From NCBI GenBank assembly GCA_018873225.1, contig JAEILZ010000002.1, forward strand, positions 1,674,001-1,738,000: a DNA stretch of 64,000 nucleotides, given 5' to 3'. The notes under the pieces were generated by a model. The model worked only from the letters and a program-made list of their open reading frames with translations, made no database searches and was not told the origin of the DNA. This DNA is from [Phialemoniopsis] sp. UDSM-2020 (Eukaryota; Ascomycota; Sordariomycetes; Thyridiales; Thyridiaceae). Of the stretch, positions 56,413 to 64,000 are shown one piece after another (position 1 is the stretch's first letter; every line of letters begins with the position of its first letter). Both the position numbers and the translations under genes were made by a program.

Positions 56413-56451
56413 GAATTACTTTTTATGAGAAAGCCCGACGCGGTTGGCGGC

Positions 56452-56457
56452 ACGCGT
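56452..56457. promoter_or_regulatory. MluI box (ACGCGT) upstream of SLD2
   Basis: Single ACGCGT 153 bp before the SLD2 ATG, with a near match GACGCGG 12 bp away (56438-56444). Candidate MBF site. Confidence 0.4.
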
Positions 56458-56961
56458 CTTGCAGATCCAAAGAGATGGCTGGCGGATCTGCCCGCGACAA
56501 AATGTGGTGCAGCGCGTCTTGGTTTAGCGGGGTCGCCCCACTGAGCACGACGTCAGTTACAGCTGGAAGTGCTGCCGAGTAAAGTTCATGGTTCATGTAA
56601 TGCACCTACAATCGTGAATTGCGAGATCTACGATAAACAGTCTGTTCTTCAATCAATGATACACAAGTCTTTGTCAAGTCAGCCTACAAATTGCTACGAA
56701 ATACCAACCTTCAACCGTGCTTGTTCTGGCGTCGGGATGATGCAGTGTTCGAGCCATCCATCCTTCAATCAAATCTTTAGGTACTTACACTTTACTGTGT
56801 CACTCACAAGTTGCCACTAGAATTAGTCAACTCAGCAAAAGCTTCTCTCAAACTCATAAAGCATCAGCATATCTCACAAGGCTACTTAATCTCACTTAAA
56901 CCTACATCACACACATCCTCCGGTCACAAAACCCTCGCAATAATCGTTGTTGGGACTGCCG
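56458..56961. other. Divergent intergenic region between SLD2 and RING gene
   Basis: AT-richer upstream DNA; candidate promoter for the RING gene. No gene seen. Confidence 0.4.
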
Positions 56962-58029
56962 ATGGACTCATGGCGTGACAGTCCAAGCGATATCCATGCC
57001 AAAGTGCTGCAGCACACCCTGGACGAGGTTCACTCACATCAGGCAGCTAGCGGCAATGGCCTTGAGGACTGCTGTGTCATATGTCTCGACAACATCTCCG
57101 ATGCGTGCGCTGCTCAGCCCTGTGAGCACCGTAATTTTGACTTCCTTTGTCTAGTCAGTTGGCTGCAGGAGCGTGCGGCTTGTCCACTCTGCAAGGCTGA
57201 AGTCAAGCAAGTTCGTTACCAATTTAGCGACGATGGAAAGCGGTGGAAGACCTACCGCATAGAGGGCCAGAAGCAGCCAGAGAGTGCTCCTGTTTCTGTG
57301 AATGAGAGAGCGAATGCAAATTATCGGGGATCGCGACTGGCACATCACCGTCGACGAAGAGAGTATCAGCATCGACCGCAGTTGACTCCCGATGAAGCGA
57401 TACTGCGACGCCGCGACATATACAGCAACCAGCTTTACTCATTGCATGTAGGCTCCAACCGTTTATCACGCTATAAGGACCTCACGCCTGAGATCTTCGA
57501 GACGGACCCAGAGCTGGTGTCTCGTGCCCGGAAATGGATTCGTCGCGAGTTGCAAGTCTTTCAGTTCCTCTCTGCTGGGACCGGTGCCGAGAACAGGCAA
57601 GATGCTGTCGGCAGAAGGCGCGCCGATAATGCCGAATTTCTTCTGGAGTACGTCATTGCCATACTCAAGACAGTGGACACCCAGGGCAGCTGTGGCCAAG
57701 CTGAGGATATGCTGCAGGAATTCCTCGGTCGCGAGAATACCAGGCTCTTCCTCCACGAACTACGGGCCTGGCTGAGAAGCCCATATACATCACTGGAGGA
57801 TTGGGATCGGCACGTCCAATACGACGAATCGAAGAAAGGGGCACCGGGTTCTTCGAGGAGTGGTGAAAGGGGCGATAGCTCAAGGAATGGTTCTGCCTCT
57901 CAGAGGATTGGACGGGGAGGCTCTCATTGGCGTCCCCGTACGTCAGCGAGGCATCATCCGTACCGGCACAATCAAGGCCAAGCTCATGCACGGCTGAGAG
58001 AGGCATCGCGAAGATGGGCGCCTGACTGA
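56962..58029 (+). CDS. RING-finger E3 ubiquitin ligase, Topors-like
   Basis: Intronless, 355 aa. The ATG at 56962 (MDSWRDSP) is the first in frame; an upstream TTG is not a start. A C3HC4 RING lies at ~res 38-83: CCVICLDNISDACAAQPCEH, FDFLCLVSWLQER, CPLCKAEVKQV, with all eight ligands present. This is followed by VRYQFSDDGKRWKTYRI, as in Topors/ICP0-like ligases, where the segment after the RING is conserved. The central region (FETDPELVSRARKWIRRELQ, FLLEYVIAILKTVDTQG, FLHELRAWLRSPYTSLEDWD) is helical and matches the fungal Topors arrangement. The tail is Arg/Ser/Gly-rich. Role: ubiquitin (possibly SUMO) ligation, nuclear by analogy. RING assignment is firm, the Topors label moderate. Confidence 0.82.
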   Translation: MDSWRDSPSDIHAKVLQHTLDEVHSHQAASGNGLEDCCVICLDNISDACAAQPCEHRNFDFLCLVSWLQERAACPLCKAEVKQVRYQFSDDGKRWKTYRIEGQKQPESAPVSVNERANANYRGSRLAHHRRRREYQHRPQLTPDEAILRRRDIYSNQLYSLHVGSNRLSRYKDLTPEIFETDPELVSRARKWIRRELQVFQFLSAGTGAENRQDAVGRRRADNAEFLLEYVIAILKTVDTQGSCGQAEDMLQEFLGRENTRLFLHELRAWLRSPYTSLEDWDRHVQYDESKKGAPGSSRSGERGDSSRNGSASQRIGRGGSHWRPRTSARHHPYRHNQGQAHARLREASRRWAPD

Positions 58030-58738
58030 ACAAACCTATCGTTGTCTTGAACAGGCATCTTATGAACAACTCAAGATCATCGAGTCTCGCAACCGATCAG
58101 GCGAATAAGCGATGAGACGGCATCGATCACCGCCTTCAATGCTCGACAGCTATTCAAGCCTTTTATTCCGAGCAAGAAAGGGCATCCTTTTACAAATGCT
58201 GTCGCTCTTCAACCCGGCATGGCATCAAAGGCGGTCAGTGACTGTGACATCACAGCAGCAAAGCAATACTACTAGGGAATCTTTACAGAGATTGTTCATC
58301 TGATCCGGCAGCGGAACGGTTGCGCACACCTTCTCTGGCTAGCCTTGAGGATTCCGGATCGGTTTACCGAGAAGCGGCATGTGGTTTTCAGCTCGAGCCC
58401 TAGCCTTAACGACTAGCTCCGATGTGAACGCCTTTTACATGATCAGCCTGGGGCTATGTAGAGACAAGAACGGCTTAATCACGGTCAATAAGGTATCTAC
58501 GGCCTTCTTGCATCTCGATCATGCCCTTGAGGTGTCCGTATTAGTCTCCATGACCGTCAGTGCACGCCTTTCCGCGGTCAGTCTTCCGACACTCCCGGCG
58601 ACGACTATTGCTTCGGACATTTAAAATATGAAGCTTTTAGTACCATGTATTAATACCATTGTGAAAATTCATCTCTCGAATCGCTTGAGGGGTGAAAGCC
58701 ATCCTGTCTATCGAGGTGACAACAAATAAAGTCTCACC
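58030..58738. other. Intergenic region
   Basis: Between two plus-strand genes; short open frames lack coding character. AT-rich from 58620 to 58680, plausibly promoter of the PAF-AH gene. Confidence 0.4.
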
Positions 58739-59875
58739 ATGCAACTCCGCCTTCACTTGCTCCTGGCCCCGCTGGCCGCTGATCCGGTCTCTGCCTTTGA
58801 GTTGCCGAAATTGACTGGCCCATACCCGGTCGGTACTGTCTCTCTCGATCTCATCGACTACGACCGTAACGATAATTTCGCCCCGGCTCCGCAGCCGAGA
58901 GACCTCATGGTCTCTATCTTCTACCCAGTCGCTCCGAGTGACAGTTTCACATTCGCGCCCGACTTCTCCCCCAAGGTTGGGAGCTTCTTGGAGGCGCTAT
59001 ATGGCGTCCCCGAGGGCCTCGCAGCATCGTTCTCGTCTCAAGCTTACCAGAATGCTCCGGTACGACGTACAGAGCGGCCCATACCGGTTGTGCTCTTCTC
59101 CCCAGGGTTCGGCGAACCGCGCCAGGTATACACTGCTCTTGTGTCCGATGTCGCCAGCTATGGCTATTTGGTCATTGCAGTGGACCACCCCTACGACAGC
59201 TCAATCATCGAGTATCCTGACGGGCGGATCGTGCTGTCCAATGCGACAATGCAGCCATATGACTATCCTGGTGGCGTTGACGGAGCGCTGTACATGCGTG
59301 TCGCCGACCTGAGCTTCGTGCTAGACTCGCTGTCGAACGAGACTATCACCAAGCAGATCCCAGGCTTTGATTCTGCCAATATCCAGACAGAGCATGTGTG
59401 CTCCTTTGGACATTCTTTCGGTGGTGCCGCTTCGATCCAGATTATGAAGAATGATACCCGCTTCGACTGCGGCATCAATCTGGATGGCGCTCTGTTCGGC
59501 TCGGTGGTGACGGAGGGCACCGACAAACCGGCCATGATCGTCGCAAGCAGCGACCACCCAGCGGGAAGTATCGAGTCGTGGCCGGCTTTTTGGGAGCATG
59601 CGACCGGCTTCAAGAGATTCATACGGATCAATGGGACAACTCACGGCACATTTTCAGACTTCCCTGCCATCATGGACGTCGTCGGCCCATTAGTGCCTCC
59701 AGAACTCAGGTCGGCCTTTGGGACCATTGGAGGAGCATGGATGTTGGACAATGAAAGTGCTTATACTGCTGCCTTTCTTGGCAAGTTCTTAAAGGGTAGT
59801 AAATGTCTGAGCAGATTACTTGATGGGAACAGCGCTCAGTATCCCGAGGTTACGTTTGACAATACAAATCCATAG
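58739..59875 (+). CDS. Secreted PAF-acetylhydrolase-like alpha/beta hydrolase
   Basis: Intronless, 378 aa, start in good context (CACCATGC). Signal peptide about res 1-19 (MQLRLHLLLAPLAADPVSA). Family features of plasma/isoform II platelet-activating-factor acetylhydrolase: LTGPYPVGTVSLDLIDYDR, RDLMVSIFYPV, IPVVLFSPGFGEPRQVYTAL (oxyanion region), SYGYLVIAVDHPYDSS, the nucleophile elbow FGHSFGGAAS (~res 223-232), INLDGALFGSV and TTHGTFSDFP with the candidate His. Several N-glycosylation sequons (NAT, NET, NDT, NGT) fit secretion. Such fungal enzymes hydrolyse short acyl chains of phospholipids or other esters; the actual substrate is unknown. Confidence 0.87.
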   Translation: MQLRLHLLLAPLAADPVSAFELPKLTGPYPVGTVSLDLIDYDRNDNFAPAPQPRDLMVSIFYPVAPSDSFTFAPDFSPKVGSFLEALYGVPEGLAASFSSQAYQNAPVRRTERPIPVVLFSPGFGEPRQVYTALVSDVASYGYLVIAVDHPYDSSIIEYPDGRIVLSNATMQPYDYPGGVDGALYMRVADLSFVLDSLSNETITKQIPGFDSANIQTEHVCSFGHSFGGAASIQIMKNDTRFDCGINLDGALFGSVVTEGTDKPAMIVASSDHPAGSIESWPAFWEHATGFKRFIRINGTTHGTFSDFPAIMDVVGPLVPPELRSAFGTIGGAWMLDNESAYTAAFLGKFLKGSKCLSRLLDGNSAQYPEVTFDNTNP

Positions 59876-60186
59876 GTTTACTACCAATAACTCAAGATTT
59901 ACTATGCTCAAGATGAAACCAATAAAGTTATTTCCACGATAATACGCATGAAAATGAGAGCCTTGCTTTCTTTTCGATTGAAATGAGAGACTATCGAATT
60001 TGATGTCTCGACCTCGTGGTTCGGAGTTGGCGGAATTGCTGGATCCGCTGATTTATAAGCCGACCGCCGGCCGGTGACCGACGCCGGGTTACATGAGACC
60101 TTTGCATGATCGCCTGAGACTTCTGTTTCGGCGGGATTTTATGAACCTGTCTCAATCGCAAAATACCAAAGCCTATCTTACTGCAA
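59876..60186. other. Intergenic region, 311 bp
   Basis: AT-rich 3' flank of the PAF-AH gene followed by the upstream region of the DsbA-like gene. Nothing further seen. Confidence 0.4.
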
Positions 60187-61010
60187 ATGAAGGTGACCAG
60201 ACTTGCTCAGACAATACGCAACCGTCGTCTCTTCTCAAGTACATCGCCCGCCATGACGCAGCTCAACATTGTTGTTACCGCAGACAAGGTCTGCCCTTTT
60301 GTAAGTGCTTTTCCGCCCCAGCGCATTCTCACATGCCCTCAAGATTTTTGCGCAGCCTATCCATGGGTGACTGATATGAGATAAAGTGCTACCTGGGTAA
60401 GAAGCGCCTGGACCAGGCCATCGACGCCTACAAGCGCACTGTCCCCGGCGGCGCCGACGACGTCTTCAACATCTCGTACCGCGCCTTCTACCTGAACCCG
60501 TACGCCCCGGCCAAGGGCGTGCCCATACGCGAGTACATGATCGAGAAGTTCGGCGCGGCGCGCTACGAGCCCATGAAGGCGCGCCTGCAGGGCATGGGCA
60601 AGAGCGAAGGGATCGACTTCACCTTCCAGGGGCTCACGGGCAGCACGCGCGACGCGCACCGCCTCGACGCGCTGGCCAAGACCAAGGCGCCCGGCGTCGA
60701 GGAGGCCGTCGCGCAGGCCGTGTACGAGGAGTACTTTGAGCGCGGCGGCGACATCACGTCGCACGACATGCTCGTGGCGGCGGCGGAGAAGGGCGGCATC
60801 GACGGTGCCGAGGCGCGGGCGTGGCTCGCGAGCGATAAGGGCGGCGAGCAGGTCGACCGGGAGGCGAGGGACGCGACGAGGAAGGGCATCCACGGCGTGC
60901 CGCACTTTGAGATCAACGGCGACTTTTACGTCGGCGGGGCCGAGGACGTGCAGACCTTCATCGGGGAGTTTGTCAGAGCGAAGGGTGTGGCCGAGGGCAA
61001 GTCTGGTTAA
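60187..61010 (+). CDS. DsbA-family thioredoxin-like protein (FrnE/HCCA-isomerase type), possible mitochondrial form
   Basis: Exons 60187-60300 and 60387-61010, intron GTAAGT...TAAAG; 738 nt, 245 aa. The intron splits the active site, so VCPF|CYLGKKRLDQA gives a CPFC motif (Cys at ~res 36 and 39). The rest is a DsbA fold with a helical insertion: FNISYRAFYLNPYAP, GIDFTFQGLTGSTRDAHRLD, VAQAVYEEYFERGGDITSHD, and the cis-Pro loop GIHGVPHFEINGDFYVGGAE. The family includes FrnE-like oxidoreductases and 2-hydroxychromene-2-carboxylate isomerases; the CxxC favours redox activity. Two in-frame starts exist: 60187 adds a basic leader (MKVTRLAQTIRNRRLFSSTS) resembling a mitochondrial presequence, and 60253 (MTQLNIVVTADK) gives a 223-aa cytosolic form. 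Confidence 0.88.
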
Positions 61011-61160
61011 GTCGAAGGAAGTCTGTGCGCTGTGTTGTCTGCATGTCGAGCTCATAGCTTCCTGACAGTAATCCGCTGCGATTGATTTCGGTCGTTGGTT
61101 GTAATAAGGGTATCATTTCGGGGCGTCTAATCGAATCTCGATGATTGGTGTCGCACAGCC

Positions 61161-61977
61161 TCACATGCTAAGCAAGCCTCCAAGGTCCTTCTCCATGGCT
61201 CGTAACCTCTCTTGCAACTCCCTCTTCTTCTTTTCCAACTCTCGCACCTCCTCTTCCTCTCTCCTCAGGTCCGCGTCCGTCATCTGATCGTTTGCGCTTT
61301 GGTCTTCCTTCTGCTCCTCTTCCTCTTCGTCGCCCATCCAGTCCTTGTTCATGCTCTCGAGCCGCCCCGCCTGATCCGCCACTTTCGCTTCGTAGTACGC
61401 CAGCGTGTTGGCCTGGTTGGCCCTCCGTTGCCTCAGGGCTGGGATGCGCTCGCGCGCGCCCGGCAGTGCGTAGACTGTGCAGAGCTTCTCCGCACCCTGC
61501 AACAGCACCTCGACATCGACCTCACCGGGGCCGCGTCGTGAGATTTGCGCGTGAAGATCTCCGCCTAGGACCGCGGCGACGGCGGTGTGGCGCCGGGGCT
61601 GGACGGCGGAGGCTCGGGCTGTAGGTGGGCCGGTCGTCACCTCGCCGCCGGCAACATTGAAGACGGTGCGCCGTCGGTTCTGGGCTGATGGTGCTTGGGG
61701 TGGCTCGTTGGACGACGGGGTTTGTTGCGGGGGCGGAGGTGGCGGTACGGAAAAGAGGGCACGCTCGTGGGCCTCGGTGTCGCGGATCAGAGATGTAATA
61801 TCAGGATTAGAGAGGAGGGCGTTGGTAAAGATCTTCGGAGGCGGAAAACTAGAGATTTATTAGAGATATGCAACGAGCGCGGGAATTTCTGTTTTTTCGT
61901 ATCAAGACTTACGGCAGGCTGTCAATGCCATGGCACGATGCAGTGATCTGCTCCAAATGCGCCGAGAGCAGTGACAT
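61161..61977 (-). CDS. SPC34: DASH complex subunit Spc34
   Basis: Exons (minus order): 61977-61913 and 61848-61161; 753 nt, 250 aa. Intron GTAAGT...CTCTAG. The joined start (MSLLSAHLEQITASCHGIDS, then LPFPPPKIFTNALLSNPDIT, SLIRDTEAHERALFSV) is the typical fungal Spc34 N-terminus. A Pro/Gln-rich linker follows (PPPPPQQTPSSNEPPQAP), then RRRTVFNVAGGEV, a helical region (VEVLLQGAEKLCTVYALPGA, RIPALRQRRANQANTLAYYE) and a Glu/Lys-rich coiled coil at the C-terminus. The DASH/Dam1 complex couples kinetochores to microtubule ends. Start and splice are consistent with the family. Convergent with the DsbA-like gene (150 bp apart). Confidence 0.9.
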
Positions 61978-64000
61978 GGCGATAGTAATTGGTCCACCGG
62001 TAAAAGAATGGTATACTTGGTGTTTGTGAACAGTGATCAAGTATCCACGTACGTTCAGGCTATCATCGAAGGCTGGCTGCTGACCAAACGGGAGGAAAGA
62101 CGTTGCTGAGGTGGGTTATTTACTTTGTGAGACTATCACGGTTGACACAACGCGACAAACATACATCAATAGAGGGTCGATTTAGCGCAACTCGTGCCGA
62201 CCCCGCCCTGTGGCTGCCAGCCCTGGAAAGCCCCACGTCATGAGCCACAGCGCGGGTAACGGTCGCTGGGCGGCGTGGGCGGGACCTATCGGATCCCCGT
62301 TTCTCGGGTACTCCCACCTCCCTTCCGTTGGTTTCGGACCCAGCTTCAGAACTTCATCCCCAATATTCACATCGACCTCGCGGACCTGACTTCAGCCAGA
62401 GTGTGCTAGGGCGAAACAAACGGCACGAGGTGTGCGAGCTGGACACGATGCCATCGTTGACTCATATATACTCGGTAAAAAAGCAAAAGGCCCCGCAAGC
62501 AACAGACGACTTGATGGGACCTTGACAAGTGGTCGTGGCCGTCAGCGGCATTTCTGGGCCCGGGAGACGGCGGCTGAGAAGGGGGCGAATGGCTGGCCGA
62601 CACTTAATCTCTAGGGCTACTTTTGACCTTCTGAAAAGAACAACGGATCCTCCACGGTCCACTCCAGCATCACCGTCTTTTCCCAATTCCCCTCTTGGAT
62701 GCTTGTTCTGTTGCCTCTTTCCCGACTTTTCCTCCCTGCATACGGATGGATACCGGCCTTCTCTCCCGCTCATTGGGCATGGCTGCTGCAAAGCGCATGC
62801 GGCCTTTGTTTTAGCATGCCGCCAACCCGTCGGCCCATCCACTGATTCTCCCGGCTTTGTATCGTCTGTCGGGTCCATGCTACCTACTAAGTAAGCATGC
62901 CTGTGCCATGCGTCTTAGCTTCAGGAACACACACATCCAGCCTTGTCGGTGAGTACTTGGCTGGCGGGCATGATGAGACTGACAACTCACTCACACGCTC
63001 CTCGCAGCCAGGGGCTTTCCCAAAGAAAATCAGATGGCTCATGCCGTGCGCAACAGAGGTATTCTACTGCCGCACAATACTAGTCGCCGTACACGTCGCA
63101 AGAGATCGCTGGCTCCAGCGTTTCTTGGACCTGAGACTCCATCCGGACCCTAGAACGTACATGAAAATTTATTTCGGGCGGGCAGGGTTTCCGAGCATTG
63201 CTGCCCAAGCTGCCGCTATCTTCTCCGACATAGGCTGATGGAACCGAATGGCTCGTCGTCCATGTCCACTTTCCCGCCCGCCGACCCGCTCCGTAAAGCG
63301 TGCTCTGCGTACTCTCAAGCCTCTTTTTTATCGCTCTTGCGCATGAAATTTAACGCAACGTTGTTGGCAAAAGTATAAGAGTTTCTTGTGTGCCCAGTGA
63401 CCGACGTCTTGCCGACCACTAGCAGAGTCGAGTGCAGTCTCAGCATTTCCACCGCCGCAGTACCAGGTTTATAAAATACTAAGCAGCCACATCGACGTGG
63501 TGAAACCCTCGTGTCTCAATTTGACCTCGTTATATTTGCAATATCGCTCATCTGAGTGTATTTTCTCTCTGAATACCACCGATCTCGAACAAGCGGCATA
63601 TATATGTTTACTCATCAGAGAAAATAACCCAACCTGATCTCTGTCTTTGGGCATACTCGCGCCCAAACGTACTATACTTTTACCGCCCCCAAAAAGGCTG
63701 TATTTGTCCATCAGGCAGTCATTCGGCTACCGACGAACATAAAAGACATCCGGCGATTGCAAAAGGATTGTCTCAATTTGGGGCTTTCTCCCGTCTTCTG
63801 GTCTCTGTGTTACCCGAGCCAGCGCATACTCGCACACGCACACGCCTACGCGCACACGCGCATTCGGCCCAGTTTGCACATTTACGAACCTACGAAAGAT
63901 ACGCCAATCTGACAGCTGCCACTTTACTCGGCAGCTCCCAGTCGATCCAGAGTCGCCCGTCCCGTCCGTCATCGCTCGTGTCCACACACACCACTGGTCT
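61978..64000. other. Terminal intergenic region, 2.0 kb
   Basis: Upstream of Spc34 to the window end. No gene recognised. A CA/CG-rich low-complexity run (repeated CACACGC-type units) at 63831-63860 is the main feature. An open frame at 62897-63238 has no recognisable domain. Confidence 0.4.

Noticed and set aside
62897..63238. 113-codon plus-strand frame
   Set aside because: No recognisable domain; surrounding DNA shows no promoter or splice pattern that would support it.

Overview
This window is nuclear DNA of a filamentous ascomycete, most likely Pezizomycotina and probably class Sordariomycetes; the class is an inference from gene content and style. The supporting signs are short GT-AG introns of about 45-115 bp, widely spaced genes on both strands, pyrimidine-rich leaders before start codons, no operons, and fungus-specific genes (Fig1, Sld2, the DASH subunit Spc34, a Bck1-type MAPKKK, a GH93 arabinanase, a fungal phosphoketolase). 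I found no tRNA, rRNA, CRISPR array, transposase or plasmid/viral module.

Layout. 1-830 (-): 5' part of a PLP-dependent (glutamate-type) decarboxylase that runs off the window. 4184-5035 (+): Ras-like GTPase without a C-terminal CaaX. 5885-6727 (-): AMMECR1-domain protein. 8944-9209 (+): two-exon gene for a 67-aa secreted peptide with a Kex2 site. 9968-10977 (-): unknown 314-aa protein built from two diverged copies of one module. 12057-13246 (+): unknown 346-aa protein. 13939-16483 (-): phosphoketolase. About 4.1 kb without a convincing gene follows. 20622-24655 (-): Ubp2-type deubiquitinase. 25570-26353 (+): complex I 21.3-kDa subunit. 26919-29821 (-): MSH2. 30200-31426 (+): TRM10. 32245-33464 (+): GH93 exo-arabinanase. 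33613-35258 (-): DNA primase small subunit. 36036-38450 (+): GH5 steryl/ceramide glucosidase ending in a CaaX motif. 40385-45528 (+): Bck1/Mck1 MAPKKK. 47759-51025 (+): GH47 alpha-1,2-mannosidase. 52125-53198 (-): Fig1. 54821-56299 (-): Sld2. 56962-58029 (+): Topors-like RING protein. 58739-59875 (+): secreted PAF-acetylhydrolase-like enzyme. 60187-61010 (+): DsbA-family protein. 61161-61977 (-): DASH subunit Spc34.

The genes do not form one pathway, but several themes recur. MSH2, primase, Sld2 and Spc34 serve S phase, repair and mitosis. The first three have MluI-box (ACGCGT) sequences within about 180 bp of their starts, paired at MSH2 and primase. Ras-like GTPase, Bck1 and Fig1 belong to signalling, wall-integrity and mating/calcium functions. 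GH93, GH47, GH5 and PAF-AH act in the secretory or lipid/polysaccharide space.

Gene models were built by hand. Exon joins were chosen so that splice consensus, reading frame and family similarity agree, and every multi-exon model given as complete sums to a whole number of codons. I see no multi-gene novel system. The most interesting items are single-gene oddities: the Kex2-type peptide, the internally duplicated orphan, the CaaX tail on a glycosidase, the Ras-like protein lacking a CaaX, and the long insertions in GH47.
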